From NCBI GenBank assembly GCA_947652115.1, contig OX393566.1:10210982-10274981 (forward strand): 64,000 nucleotides of DNA. Reading direction: 5' to 3'. The stretch is from Blastomussa wellsi. Taxonomy: Eukaryota; Cnidaria; Anthozoa; Scleractinia; Plerogyridae. This document shows positions 1-10,732 of this stretch, in pieces; the first letter of the stretch is position 1, and the number at the start of each line of letters is the position of its first letter. The notes beneath the pieces were generated by a model. The model did no database searches. It had not been told where the DNA came from and saw nothing but the letters and a program-made list of their open reading frames with translations. The position numbers and the translations under genes were made by a program.

Positions 1-1311
1 CTTCTAGCCCTCAAACATTTTTTTGATTTATGCACTGTTAAGGAACCAAGCTCGGAAACATTACTCCGCCTGGCTGAGTTAGTGTTAACACTCAACTGTG
101 TTTCATTCGCGAACAATTATTACAAACAAATCAATGGCGTGGCCATGGGTACCAAAATGGGACCCAGCTACGCCAATCTTTTCGTAGGCTACATTGAACA
201 CCAATTTTTCAATCAATACAACGGTCCAAAACCTGAACTCTATCGTCACTACATTGACGACTGTATCGGCGCTACCTCTTCTACCAGAGAGGATCTTAAT
301 CAATTTATAACCGCTGTTAATTCGTTTCATCCTGCCCTTAAATATACCTGGGAAATTTCCGATACTTCCTTAGCATTCCTGGATATCAAAGTTTCTATCG
401 AAGGCAACAGTTTATGCACCAGTGTGCACTACAAACCCACAGATTCTCATAGCTATTTGTTGTATTCATCTTCACATCCATCACATGTCAAGAATTCCAT
501 TCCTTATTCTCAGTTTCTTAGACTTCGCCGTCTTTGTAGTGACGACTCTGATTTTTCCTTAAAATCAGAGGAAATTTGCAATTTCTTTGACAAACGCGGC
601 TATCCTGCTTCTGTTGTTCAAGCGGGCCATCATCGCGCCCAGCAAATTGATCGACAGTTAGCACTACAAACGTCACAGAGAGAAAATAACGATAGAATTC
701 CATTCACCCTCACATTTCACCCTCACAACCACGCAGTTAAATCCATCATTCTCAAAAACTTTAAATTACTTCAAAATGATCCCGACACTGGTAGAATCTT
801 TTCGCAACCTCCATTAATTTCATTTAAACGCGACAAAAACATAGGTAACTTTTTAGTCAGAAGTGCGTTCCAAACTAGTGATCAACCCGGAACTTTCAAA
901 TGCGCTCACGCACGATGCAAAACATGCCCTTTCATTCACAACGTTGACAAAATATCGGGACCCAAGCGATCTATCAAAATCACTGATCATTTCACCTGTA
1001 CCTCAGCCAATGCCATCTACTGTATAACTTGCACTCTTTGCAAAAAGTTATACATCGGCGAAACAGGGAGACGACTTGGCGACCGATTCTGAGAACACCT
1101 TCGTGACGTAGAGAAAGACGACAAAAATGCATCGAAACCGGTCGTGAGACACTTCAATCTCCCAACTCATTCTAAGCAACACATGGCAGTCTGCGGCCTT
1201 TCCCTTCACCAAGGAAACACGGAAAGCCATAAAACTCTAGAACAGAAATTTATTTTTCAACTCGGCACTCTTAATCCTCACGGTATCAACAAACACTTTT
1301 CATTCAACTAA
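1..1311 (+). pseudogene. Penelope-like retroelement, reverse transcriptase plus GIY-YIG endonuclease, 5' end outside window
   Basis: The frame is open from base 1, so the element begins outside the window. Reverse-transcriptase hallmarks are visible: an AMGTKMGPSYANLF block, the YIDD catalytic motif near base 256 and an LAFLDIKV block. After a linker with a CAHARCKTC cluster comes the endonuclease start, KLYIGETGRR (about 1048-1077), typical of Penelope-like elements, whose RT is fused to a GIY-YIG nuclease. A TGA at 1090-1092 interrupts the frame exactly where an arginine codon (CGA) is expected. The same frame then continues without a break (EHL... to LNPHGIN...FSFN) to a TAA at 1309-1311. 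This looks like a single C-to-T nonsense change in an otherwise well-kept, probably young copy. Function (target-primed retrotransposition) is known for the family; activity of this copy is not expected. Confidence 0.9.
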
Positions 1312-1460
1312 TTTATTCCACGTTACCAGGCACCAGCCAATAGCGAAGCTCCATCTTTCTGTATATAAAAACACATGACGCACAATTCCTTGATTCGCTT
1401 TTTACGGTGGCCAATTGACATTATCAACCCAGTTGATAAAACCAAATTATATTGTTATAC

Positions 1461-1505
<45 letters not shown>

Positions 1506-1506
1506 C
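1312..1506 (+). repeat. 3' untranslated end of the Penelope-like element
   Basis: This segment follows the pol stop and ends in a 3' module seen five times in the window: ttacggtggcc, an attatcaacccagttgat stretch, then caccgacgcagcaccacag and a terminal aaacttaccccc. The same 3' UTR at 52022-52279 carries an extra block of roughly 45 bases (gacgaagggct...cagctcttgaatct) between gattcgct and ttacggtggcc. Here gattcgct runs straight into tttttacggtggcc, so that hammerhead-like block has been lost. Confidence 0.8.
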
Positions 1507-2769
1507 TTACATTTGAATGATTTTATTAGTGGCCATCTTCTATTTGATTTTTGTTGTTTGCCAAGGGAATTTTGAAAACAAAGCAAATCTTCACATATTA
1601 CAATTAATTAGAGTATTACAGTAGTATGGACAGGAGCAGCTTCAGTTCCAATCTATACATTTTATCAGCTGAAAATAGCAGAAAATACATCAAGATGCTT
1701 CAACTTTTCAAACTTTTCTTGGGGTAGGGAGTGTGCATGTCCCAGACCGCCTAGCGGAATTGGGCCTTTATTCCCATATTTGTTATTGGACGGCAATCCA
1801 TGGAATCCTGCCTAACAGATTGCTCTTCAACGGTTTCTATAGGAAAATTAAACAACTGATGAAGGAATTCCACGTTAAATTTCACGCGAGAAAACGATAT
1901 CCGAAACAACAAGGTTGTGCAAAAGATTGGGCTTCTTATTACAGTGTAGCACTATTTTTCTGGTCGTTTCACTAATTTCAATACTTCATGATATGGATCG
2001 TGTTGTACTTACACCTGACAGATAGCATCTCCTACTCTTCAATTTCTAGAGAATACACGTATTTCACCTTCTATAAAACCTATGTTTTCCTATGGGTTTT
2101 CAAACCTTGTCACTGACTTTGCTAAACATTAATTAACGCATTTTAATTTTATGCCACGAATTGCGATAGCAAAAGTAAACAAACAATCTTGTGAAGCCAG
2201 TGCAATATCACACAAAGCCTCGCTTTCTATTCAGTCACAATTCCATGCTAAATACCCTTGCATCGGTAGCCAATCAGAGTGCAAGAATTCTCAGAGCTAG
2301 TAAAGGTGGATACCAACGCGACAGTGGAAATCCACCTTAAGAGCGTCGAGACCTCGCTGAGTGGCATATTAGTATAAAACTTTTTACGGCTGGCGGAAAA
2401 CCATGGAGTAAAACCATTCATGCCAACTCTCCCGGATTATCTGGGAGTCTCCCGGATACAGAATGAATCTCCTGGTTTCCCGTATGGGTCACCAAATCTC
2501 CCATATATGAAGGAAAATGCTTGAAATACAAAACGAATGATTGAATGAATGAAATACGAACTGGTCTTTCCGGCTAGCTATAGTATGGCATCACTACACT
2601 TTTTGGCCCTGTTGACTACGCAAACCATCAAGCTCACAGTCCTCAGCCTCACACAAAATAGCTTGCGAGCACCAATTTTGAAAATAAATATAATAAGAGC
2701 CATAATACGTAAGTCTTAAGCTTACGTTTTTTATTTTTAGCTTAATATTTAAAGGTGCCATAAGCCTAC
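1507..2769. other. Non-coding stretch, inferred intron 1 of the minus-strand PSMD3-like gene
   Basis: I see no supported exon, RNA gene or well-defined repeat here. If the PSMD3-like exon is real, its next exon must lie to the left. No PSMD3-like exon is recognisable down to base 1, so the intron probably extends past the window and contains the Penelope copy. Confidence 0.4.
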
Positions 2770-2884
2770 CTTCTAAAACAAGTCTCTCTTTTTCTTCTTT
2801 CGAAACTTCAGCTTGTGGCTCCTCTGTCTCCGTGGTTTCGTTCTGCTTGGGAGCCTCTTTCATTTCCACGTCTTGCTTTGCCAT
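2770..2884 (-). CDS. PSMD3: Probable first coding exon of 26S proteasome regulatory subunit 3 (Rpn3)
   Basis: The exon encodes 38 residues beginning MAKQDVEMKEAPKQ and ending KEEKERLVLE plus one base, followed by a good donor (GAAG then GTAGGC on the minus strand). The QDVEMKE string and a charged, low-complexity start ending in (T/V)LE match the N-terminus of PSMD3, where the next residues are D-I-K-E. A phase-1 junction starting with G would supply that aspartate. PSMD3/Rpn3 is a PCI-domain lid subunit of the 19S proteasome particle. The N-terminus is poorly conserved and no later exon is visible, so the call rests on a short match. The gene is divergent with the C2-domain gene starting at 3136. 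Confidence 0.45.
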
Positions 2885-3135
2885 GTTTAGCTCTTCGTCA
2901 GAACAACTAGGGTCTAATCTTTCAAAAGCACGTTTTCATGCGACGTCCGCCATGACACTGCAGAACAAACTGCGCATACTCTCTGGGGCAAGGCCGCTGA
3001 CGGCTCAAACTAAGATGGCGACCGACGTGGTGGCGAGTTCTTGGCGAGTACTTTGGCGAGTTATGGCCTGTTTTGGCCCTGTCCGCAGTGTTTTTGGGTT
3101 TTGATTAGCTCTACTTTGTTGTAACTCAATTTATA
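2885..3135. promoter_or_regulatory. Candidate bidirectional promoter between two head-to-head genes
   Basis: Only 251 bp separate the start codons of the PSMD3-like exon (minus) and the C2-domain gene (plus). The interval is richer in CG dinucleotides than its surroundings and contains AAGATGGCG at 3012-3020, a match to the YY1-type motif common just downstream of housekeeping start sites. No TATA box is evident. Transcription start positions cannot be read from the sequence. Confidence 0.5.
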
Positions 3136-6100
3136 ATGCATTCTGAATTGGCAGAAGTTATTCCAGGCATGGGTAAGATATAGTGAAAATGTTGTATAAA
3201 CATTTCAATTTCTGACCAACACTGGGCCATTCCCCCCCCCCCATGCCCTCCCCCCACCGTAGACGATATCTTCTGAAGAGACTTTGACATTTATTTCTGA
3301 GGGAGTCACTTCATCAGCATTCTTTGGTATGTTTTCGAATAAATTTCTAATATGGAAAGGGGGAAAAGTTAGCTTCTTTCTGAAGGGGTTATGCACCAGT
3401 CATATTTTGAAATCCCCACCACCCCCATTGGGGGATACCCAGGGCATTCACTTTCACTAAGATAAATGCAGTGAAAGCCCCGCCTTGCGGCTAAAACATT
3501 CAGAGTGAACTTCCCTGCCCTCTAAACACTTGCAGTCTATTGAAAAGTAGAATAAAAAATAATACCCAAAGCAGACCACTGTTTAGGTAAACATACCTTC
3601 TTCATCAGTTGTTCAGCCTCCATGTTTTGCAACTCAACCCAGTCTTCTAAAAGAGGCTGCAAACCATGAGTGAACCATGAGGCAAATGAGTCTCAGTCAT
3701 CGTAAGTCAACAAGTCAAGGTAATTTTATACAAATAGCTTAGAAGCACTCCATATTAGCTGTGGTTAGTTCCACTCCAGTTTGCTTGAGGGTTCCACTCC
3801 AGTTTGCTTGTGGTTATGGTTGACAATGCATCGAACCCATGCACATTGAACTATGACAATTCTTATGACATCATGACAAAGGTAGTTCCACTCCAGTTTG
3901 CTTGAGGTTACAGTAGTTCCACACCAGTTTGCTTGAGGTTATGGCAGTTCCACTCCAGTTTGCTTGAGGTTACAGTAGTTCCACTCCAGTTTGCTTGAGG
4001 TTACAGTAGTTCCACACAAGTTTGCTTGAGGTTACGGTAGTTCCACACCAGTTTGCTTGAAGTTACAATAGTTCCACCCCAGTTTGCTTGCAGTTACAGT
4101 AGTTCCACACCAGTTTGCTTGAGGTTATGGTAGTTCCACACCAGTTTGCTTGAGGTTATGGTAGTTCCACACCAGTTTGCTTGAGGTTACGGTAGTTCAA
4201 CTCCAGTTTTCTTGAGGTTATGGTAGTTCCACTCCAATTTGCTTGAGGTTACGGTAGTTCCACTCCAGTTTGGTTCAGGTTAGTTCTACTCTGGTTGACT
4301 CCACTCCAGTGTACTTGCAGTTAGTTCCACACCAGTTTGCTTGAGGTTACGGTAGTTCCACTCCAATTTCCTTTTTACGTCAGTTCCACTCCAGTTTGCT
4401 TGAGGTTAGTTCCACTCTCATTTACTTGCAGTTAGTTCCACCCCAGTTTGCTTGAGGTTAGTTCTACTCTGGTTTACTTGTGGTTAGTTCCACTGCAGTT
4501 TACTTGAGGTTACGGTAGTTCCACTCCAGTTTGCTTGAGGTTAGTTCTACTCTGGTTTACTTGTGGTTAGTTTCACTCCAGTTTGCTTGAGGTTATAGTA
4601 GTTCCACTCCGGTTTTCTTGTAGTTAGTTCCACTCCAGTGTTCTTGCAGTTAGCTCCACTCTGGTGTGCTTGCAACTAGCTGCAGGGCGTGAAATTGCAC
4701 CTAATACAGGCGCCAATGTGACAAACTTATGTTGAACATGCTGCTTTTTGGAAATTAACTCAACGAAGAAATTTCCCCCAAATTTATAAATGTTCAGCAT
4801 TCAGTGGGACTATGTGTACTCTAGATAAGGTGTGATGAAGCATTTTAATCTCCAATTTGGCTACTAAATTTCAGGATTTGGTTGCCAACATGAATAATTT
4901 AGTCATTCGATTGAGACGCCATCTTGTATTTATGTGACCTGGACAGTTGCGTATGACCCATTTTAGTGTCCTCTTCATAACACATGCAAATTTTGCAGTC
5001 TCATCTGTGCAAGCATGTCTGCTCACTCATTTAAATTTAAAATGAGTGAGAAAACTATTGGCTGACAGCGTAAAAATATATATTTTATTTGTCTCAAAAA
5101 AAGGCGACCAACTTTTTGAAATTGGCTACCAATTAGAAGCCAAGTGGCTACCAGAAATTTCACACCCTGAGCTGTCATTTGTTCATAAGGGTAGCACTAT
5201 TTTCAAGTTAATTACTGTAATTTAAATTTGACTCACTGACTCATTGCTGAAAACTTTACCCTCCAAGCAGAGGTCCATCACCCAATTTTCTTGGCAGATT
5301 GAAGGGATCTCTGTACGCAGCCTGGGTATATCTGCTACAACAGTAATGTATACAAAACTTTTGTTTGTTTTGTTTTTGTAAAGGTCTTAGTGCCAAACTT
5401 AAGGGCTCTGAAGATGTGAAAAAGGGTTCACTTAAAGAGGAAGATCCTCTGCTGGTGGAAAAGACAACATTGCCTGTACGTACACAGTTGGTATAGCACT
5501 GTAAATATAAATTGCAGGTCCCTTATTTCATGAGTCAAATGAGGCTATGAATCACGAGTCAATAAGTTAAGGTAATTTTTGTACAAAGAAGGTCATTAAC
5601 TATTGAATCATGATTTGCCTGTCTAGAAATTAAATAGAAGCACTCCACATCAGTGCTGGTTAGCTCCACTCCAGTTTACTTGCGGCTACTTCCACACTGT
5701 TTGCTTGCGGTTAGTTCCACTCTGGTCCGCCTGCAGTTAGCTTTCATTTGTTAGCAAGGACAGCACTGTTTTCAAATTACTTATTAAACTGTAATTTAAA
5801 ATTTTAGCCATTGACTCCTAAAAAAGTTACTCTCAAATTGCAGCAAGATTCCATGTGACCAGAAAATCAGTTACCCTTTTATCTTAGAAGGGGGAGTTCA
5901 CCTCCACTTTAACAACACACCAATACTGATTTTTTTTGCAATGGTGCCTAAATTCCAAATTTTGCAAGACGGGTACTTCCCAGATACTAATTTTGATCTC
6001 GAAAAAAATAGGGGTTAAGTAAAGGCAGTTTCTTTGTTATTTGCAGATTTGTTGTTTTTGCCTCTGTAAACAGGGTTTGTACAGGTCGTGGAAAACCTGG

Positions 6101-9100
6101 AAAGTCCTGGAGTTTTGTAATGGCATTTTCCAGGACTGGAAAGTCCTGGAAAAAGATTACAGGTCCTGGAAAGTCCTGGAAATCTGTTAAAATCAAGAAA
6201 TGAATTTTTCTGAACTAACTTTATAAGAAATGTGAGGCTTACAGGTGGGAGAATTTGTATTGGGATCTTGGAAGAAAAAGGGTTTAATGTGAATTTTGGA
6301 GTCCTGGAAAATTCGATATGAGTCCTGGAAATGACCTGGAAAAGTTCTGAAAATTTGTCTGTGAATAGGGGTACGAACCCTGTGTAAAATTTGGTATTAT
6401 AGATTTTTCTGAAAGTTGAGTGCCATGTGAAGCAAAACAACTATTACCACTCAAATTTCACCAAAGGAAACTTGAGAAAACGTGGACGAAAGTTGTCACT
6501 TTTGCCGCATACATTGTAAGAACTATGTCATCAGAATAGAAACTCGCCAATATTGTAATATGAGCATGCATCCACTCTGAAACTACAAACTTTGCTGATA
6601 CTGGGCATTTGATGAAACTCCATGAAGAAAATCTACAAACTCATAATGTTTGTCTCACCTTGAAAATCTGTTATGGATTAAGCATTGCTTTGAAATGTGT
6701 AACATAATTTCGTGGTTGATAAGTTCGCCTGAGCTTGTGACAGCTTGCGTGCGCAGATCTCAAATTCTTGCATTAGCAGTGCACGTGCGATTGTGAAACT
6801 ATATGGAGCCACCTTAATTGGTTACAGGTGTAAAACGTTCCTATAATTCAAGTTTTATTGTTGTTTTGTTTTCTTAAGTACCGGTAGTAGAGATATTAAT
6901 CCTAAAGATGTCAATATGCTTGACCTTCTATGCATGTGCCATTTCCTCATTTACGTGAACAGGTTTGGCTGGATTTGTATTGCTTGTTTTGTCTTCAGAC
7001 TGGTGTATTTGCTGTGCATGTCTTTGGTTGCCAAAACCTGTACCTGGAAGAAAACTATCCTCCTGAACATTTTGGAATTTATGTTCAAATAACAGTTGGT
7101 TCAATAACGAAGTGTACATCACTACAGACACCTTTCAAAAAGGGGCGTGTTGTGTGGGATGAGATCAAGAATTTCTCTGTCACTGTAAGTAAAGAATCCA
7201 GGAAGACATGAAAAAAATTAATATTATACATAAAATTCCAAACAGTGCAATATAATTTGTTGCACTTTAAGGTAAAGGTCACGAACCCGATCCCATCAAT
7301 GCGTCGGCCAACACACTGCCCATTTGAAAAATAACCAACTTTAGTCCCGAAAATTTTAAAACATTACAATACAATCCTGGGGGGTCTCGCATATGAAAGG
7401 GGCAGGGATGCTCATCAGAAATTTTGAATTAAACCCTAAAGGAGACCGATCTGGGCATTGCCCAAGATTTTTTTGACCCCTAAAAGAGACCCTGAAAACA
7501 TTGATTCGATGAATGAAGTAAATAAAACGAATTAGAAAAATACATATTAAATATATATTTTTATATTTCTTCGCGTGCAACCCTTTTTTATTTCATTATA
7601 ATACAATACAAAATTACACTACATCACTAACAATACATTACTTAAAACCCCTACTTTCATTTACTAGTTCTAAGAATTCTGACTGAGATACAGATATAAC
7701 CGTAGAAGTACTTAAGTAAGTAAGTAAACAAGAAAGTTATTTTATTTTTAAGCACACATCGCATGTGAGCAAAAGCTCATTTAAATGTAAATGTGACATC
7801 AAAATTACAATGTAATAATTTACATAATCTACGTACATACAGATAATGAATAAGAAATAAGAAATAAAAACGAATCAAATAAAATAACCAATCACAGATA
7901 AAAATATTAGGTAGTCAGACTGTCTTTTTACAAAACATACAGTTGCAGTCGTACGATGATGACAACTGCAACTGACGAAGACCACTATTACTGACTTAAA
8001 TTATACCATCGATACAATCTAATATTTTCATTTTATAACAAATGATGAAAAAACAAATTAATTAAATTGGAAGTTTGCCCATTTTGCCTCCAAAATATCT
8101 GTTTAATTAATTGATTCGCCCAATATAGTTTTGAGTTTCATATTTACCGGTAAATTTATTATAATTTTCGCTTTAAATCCATTGATATTTGGAAGAGCTT
8201 GGTTTCTTCTGCAATCCCATAGGTAGATTTTAGCAATCAGAAGAAAATAAGTAAGCAAGGAGCATAATCTTGATACCACACCTACTATAACATCTTGTTT
8301 AGTAAGATTAACTATCTCTTTAGTACAAGAGTACCAGAGCAATTCAAAATCACCAGAAAAGTTTAGAAAGAGGACCACTGTATAATAGATGATACAAATT
8401 TTTAGGATACGATTTACAAAAGGTGCTCTTGTCGCACAGAGTGTAACCTATTTTGTGGAGTTTAGTGTTTGTTTAAAGAATAGAGTTAAGAACTTTGTAT
8501 TGAAAAGCCTTCACATATGTCTCTAAAGCAGCTTTATGGGGAAGTATATATATATCTGTTTCAAGTGGTCATTCAATAAATTAAACTCCATTAGTAATTT
8601 ATTAGCAGCACTCGGTTGTTGTGGCTTTTTACCAATTAAAAGTGAATATTATTGCTTTGATTTCTTTTGCATCACATCAAATATATTGTTGTCAATTGTA
8701 AAAGAGGGAGAGGATGTCAAAGGTGTGGTCATAGTGCATGTATTTTTCAGGTAATATGGTACAGAATAGCAAAGACCAGTCCATACTAAGAAGTTCATTT
8801 TTTTTATCTTTTTCACGTTTAACATCAAAAGATTCCATATTGTTTAAGTTAAATAACAAATCACTTACATAAAGAATGTTGTTCTGAAAGTAATTTTTAT
8901 AGTAGACTGGAGAGCCGTTAACATGAATTTCTTTATTGTTCCAAATGTTATTTTTCCACTCCTTACTTGATGAGAAATCCTCACGAAAGTCAGACCACCA
9001 CTTCAGTAACTCGATATAAAACTGGGAACAGATTGAATAGTCTTTAACATCGAAATTACAATTGAAAAGGAAAAATCCTCCCTATCCATATCATGCACCA

Positions 9101-10691
9101 ACATTATTTACGCTGAAAATTCTCTTCAACCAAGCCAGACATAATGATTTTATCTGGCATTCAGGGTTAATCATTTTCAATCCCTTTCTCATACTCATTT
9201 ATTGTAGACAGTCTTTGACAGTACCTTTCCACAAAAATCTATAGAGCATTCGATTTAATTCTGTTTACTACTCCTTCTGGGGTTGGCATTAATGAGAATA
9301 AATAAACCATTTTGGGGATTACAAGACCTTTAATTATCGTCACCTTTCCATACAGCGATAAACCTCTTGATGACTCAGATGTTTATAAGCTTTTTTATCT
9401 TATCTAGATTTTCTATAAAGTTATTTTCCAGCAGTAGATTTTGATCATATGAATAATTGACTCCGAGTGCTTTGATAGGCTCATTAGGCCACATTCCTTC
9501 AGTTTTAGTGCAGTTAATCATTAGACCTGCAGTATCTTTAAAATTAAAAGTACTAGTAAATTGAAAAGTGCCTGTGCGGAGCTAATATCTGAAAGTGTCA
9601 CAGTCATATCATCGGCATAGTAATGCCGAAATAGTAAATATATGTTATTTGCCGGCTGGGAGGTCTGTCCTTGGGTTTTTCACTATACGGACCGACCTTA
9701 GCCAGTAAATAACTTATTTATTTTTTCCTACTTTAATTTTTTGGGGCAAGGAATCATAAAGTGTTTGAAAATCTTTGTTTACGCGTGCATCCCGTTGAGC
9801 CGAACGGCGAAAATCATTTTGTTTGCACAGTATGCACTTTATACTGCCAAGAATGATTTTACTAGAATGAACTATACTCACCAAAACTTCATCAATAAAG
9901 AAAGAAGAATTAAAAAGCACAAAGGGCACCAAAACAGATAATAAAAACTGGATAAAAATAAGTCTTATCCATGGAAATACTTTGAACTGAAAATCGATTG
10001 TGGCTTGGGGTTGTGGCTTGTGTCGTTATCTGAATGAAAAGCGCTTCAAGACACATTTTCCAGCTACAGACATTTGCATTTAACGAATTGATACTCATTT
10101 CTTTGATTCTAACAGCATTTATTTCGATAGACAGTTAGAGAATTTCGAAAGAGAAACTCAGTCAGCAAACTTCCTGTACGTTTGAAGTAAGTCTTATGGC
10201 CGCCTGTATACGGCAAAATATACTGCAAAGATTAATTTCACTGTTGTTTATTAAGACACCTCCTCTTCTTGAATGGTATAAAATGGAGTTTGGTTTTGAC
10301 AAAATGTAGCATAGAACATGGCGTTTTAATTAAATGCTAACTGGGGTCTGAAAACCGGCAACTTGCAATCGTTAACACTTCAGCTGCCAAAACAAACAAA
10401 TATGGTAATAAGAGGTATCCTTGCCTTATGCCACGTTCTAAAGTGAAGAAGTTGGAAATCGTACCATTGTTTATAATACAGCTTTGGATGTCCTTGTGGA
10501 AAATTTTATCCCAAGAAATAAAATCAGGGCTGAAATTAAAAGAATGTAGGCATTCTAACATGAAGGCCTTCTGGAAATCAATAAATAACAGTAATCCTGA
10601 AACATTTTCTTCAAAAGTAAAATCCATTATTTTAGATCGATCATATCATTTCGCCAATGTACTGATCTTTAATAAAACCATAGAGGGGATA

Positions 10692-10732
<41 letters not shown>

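Noticed and set aside
3769..4680. Regularly spaced repeats resembling a CRISPR array
   Set aside because: The units are contiguous and imperfect with no unique spacers, and the genome is animal. It is a minisatellite.
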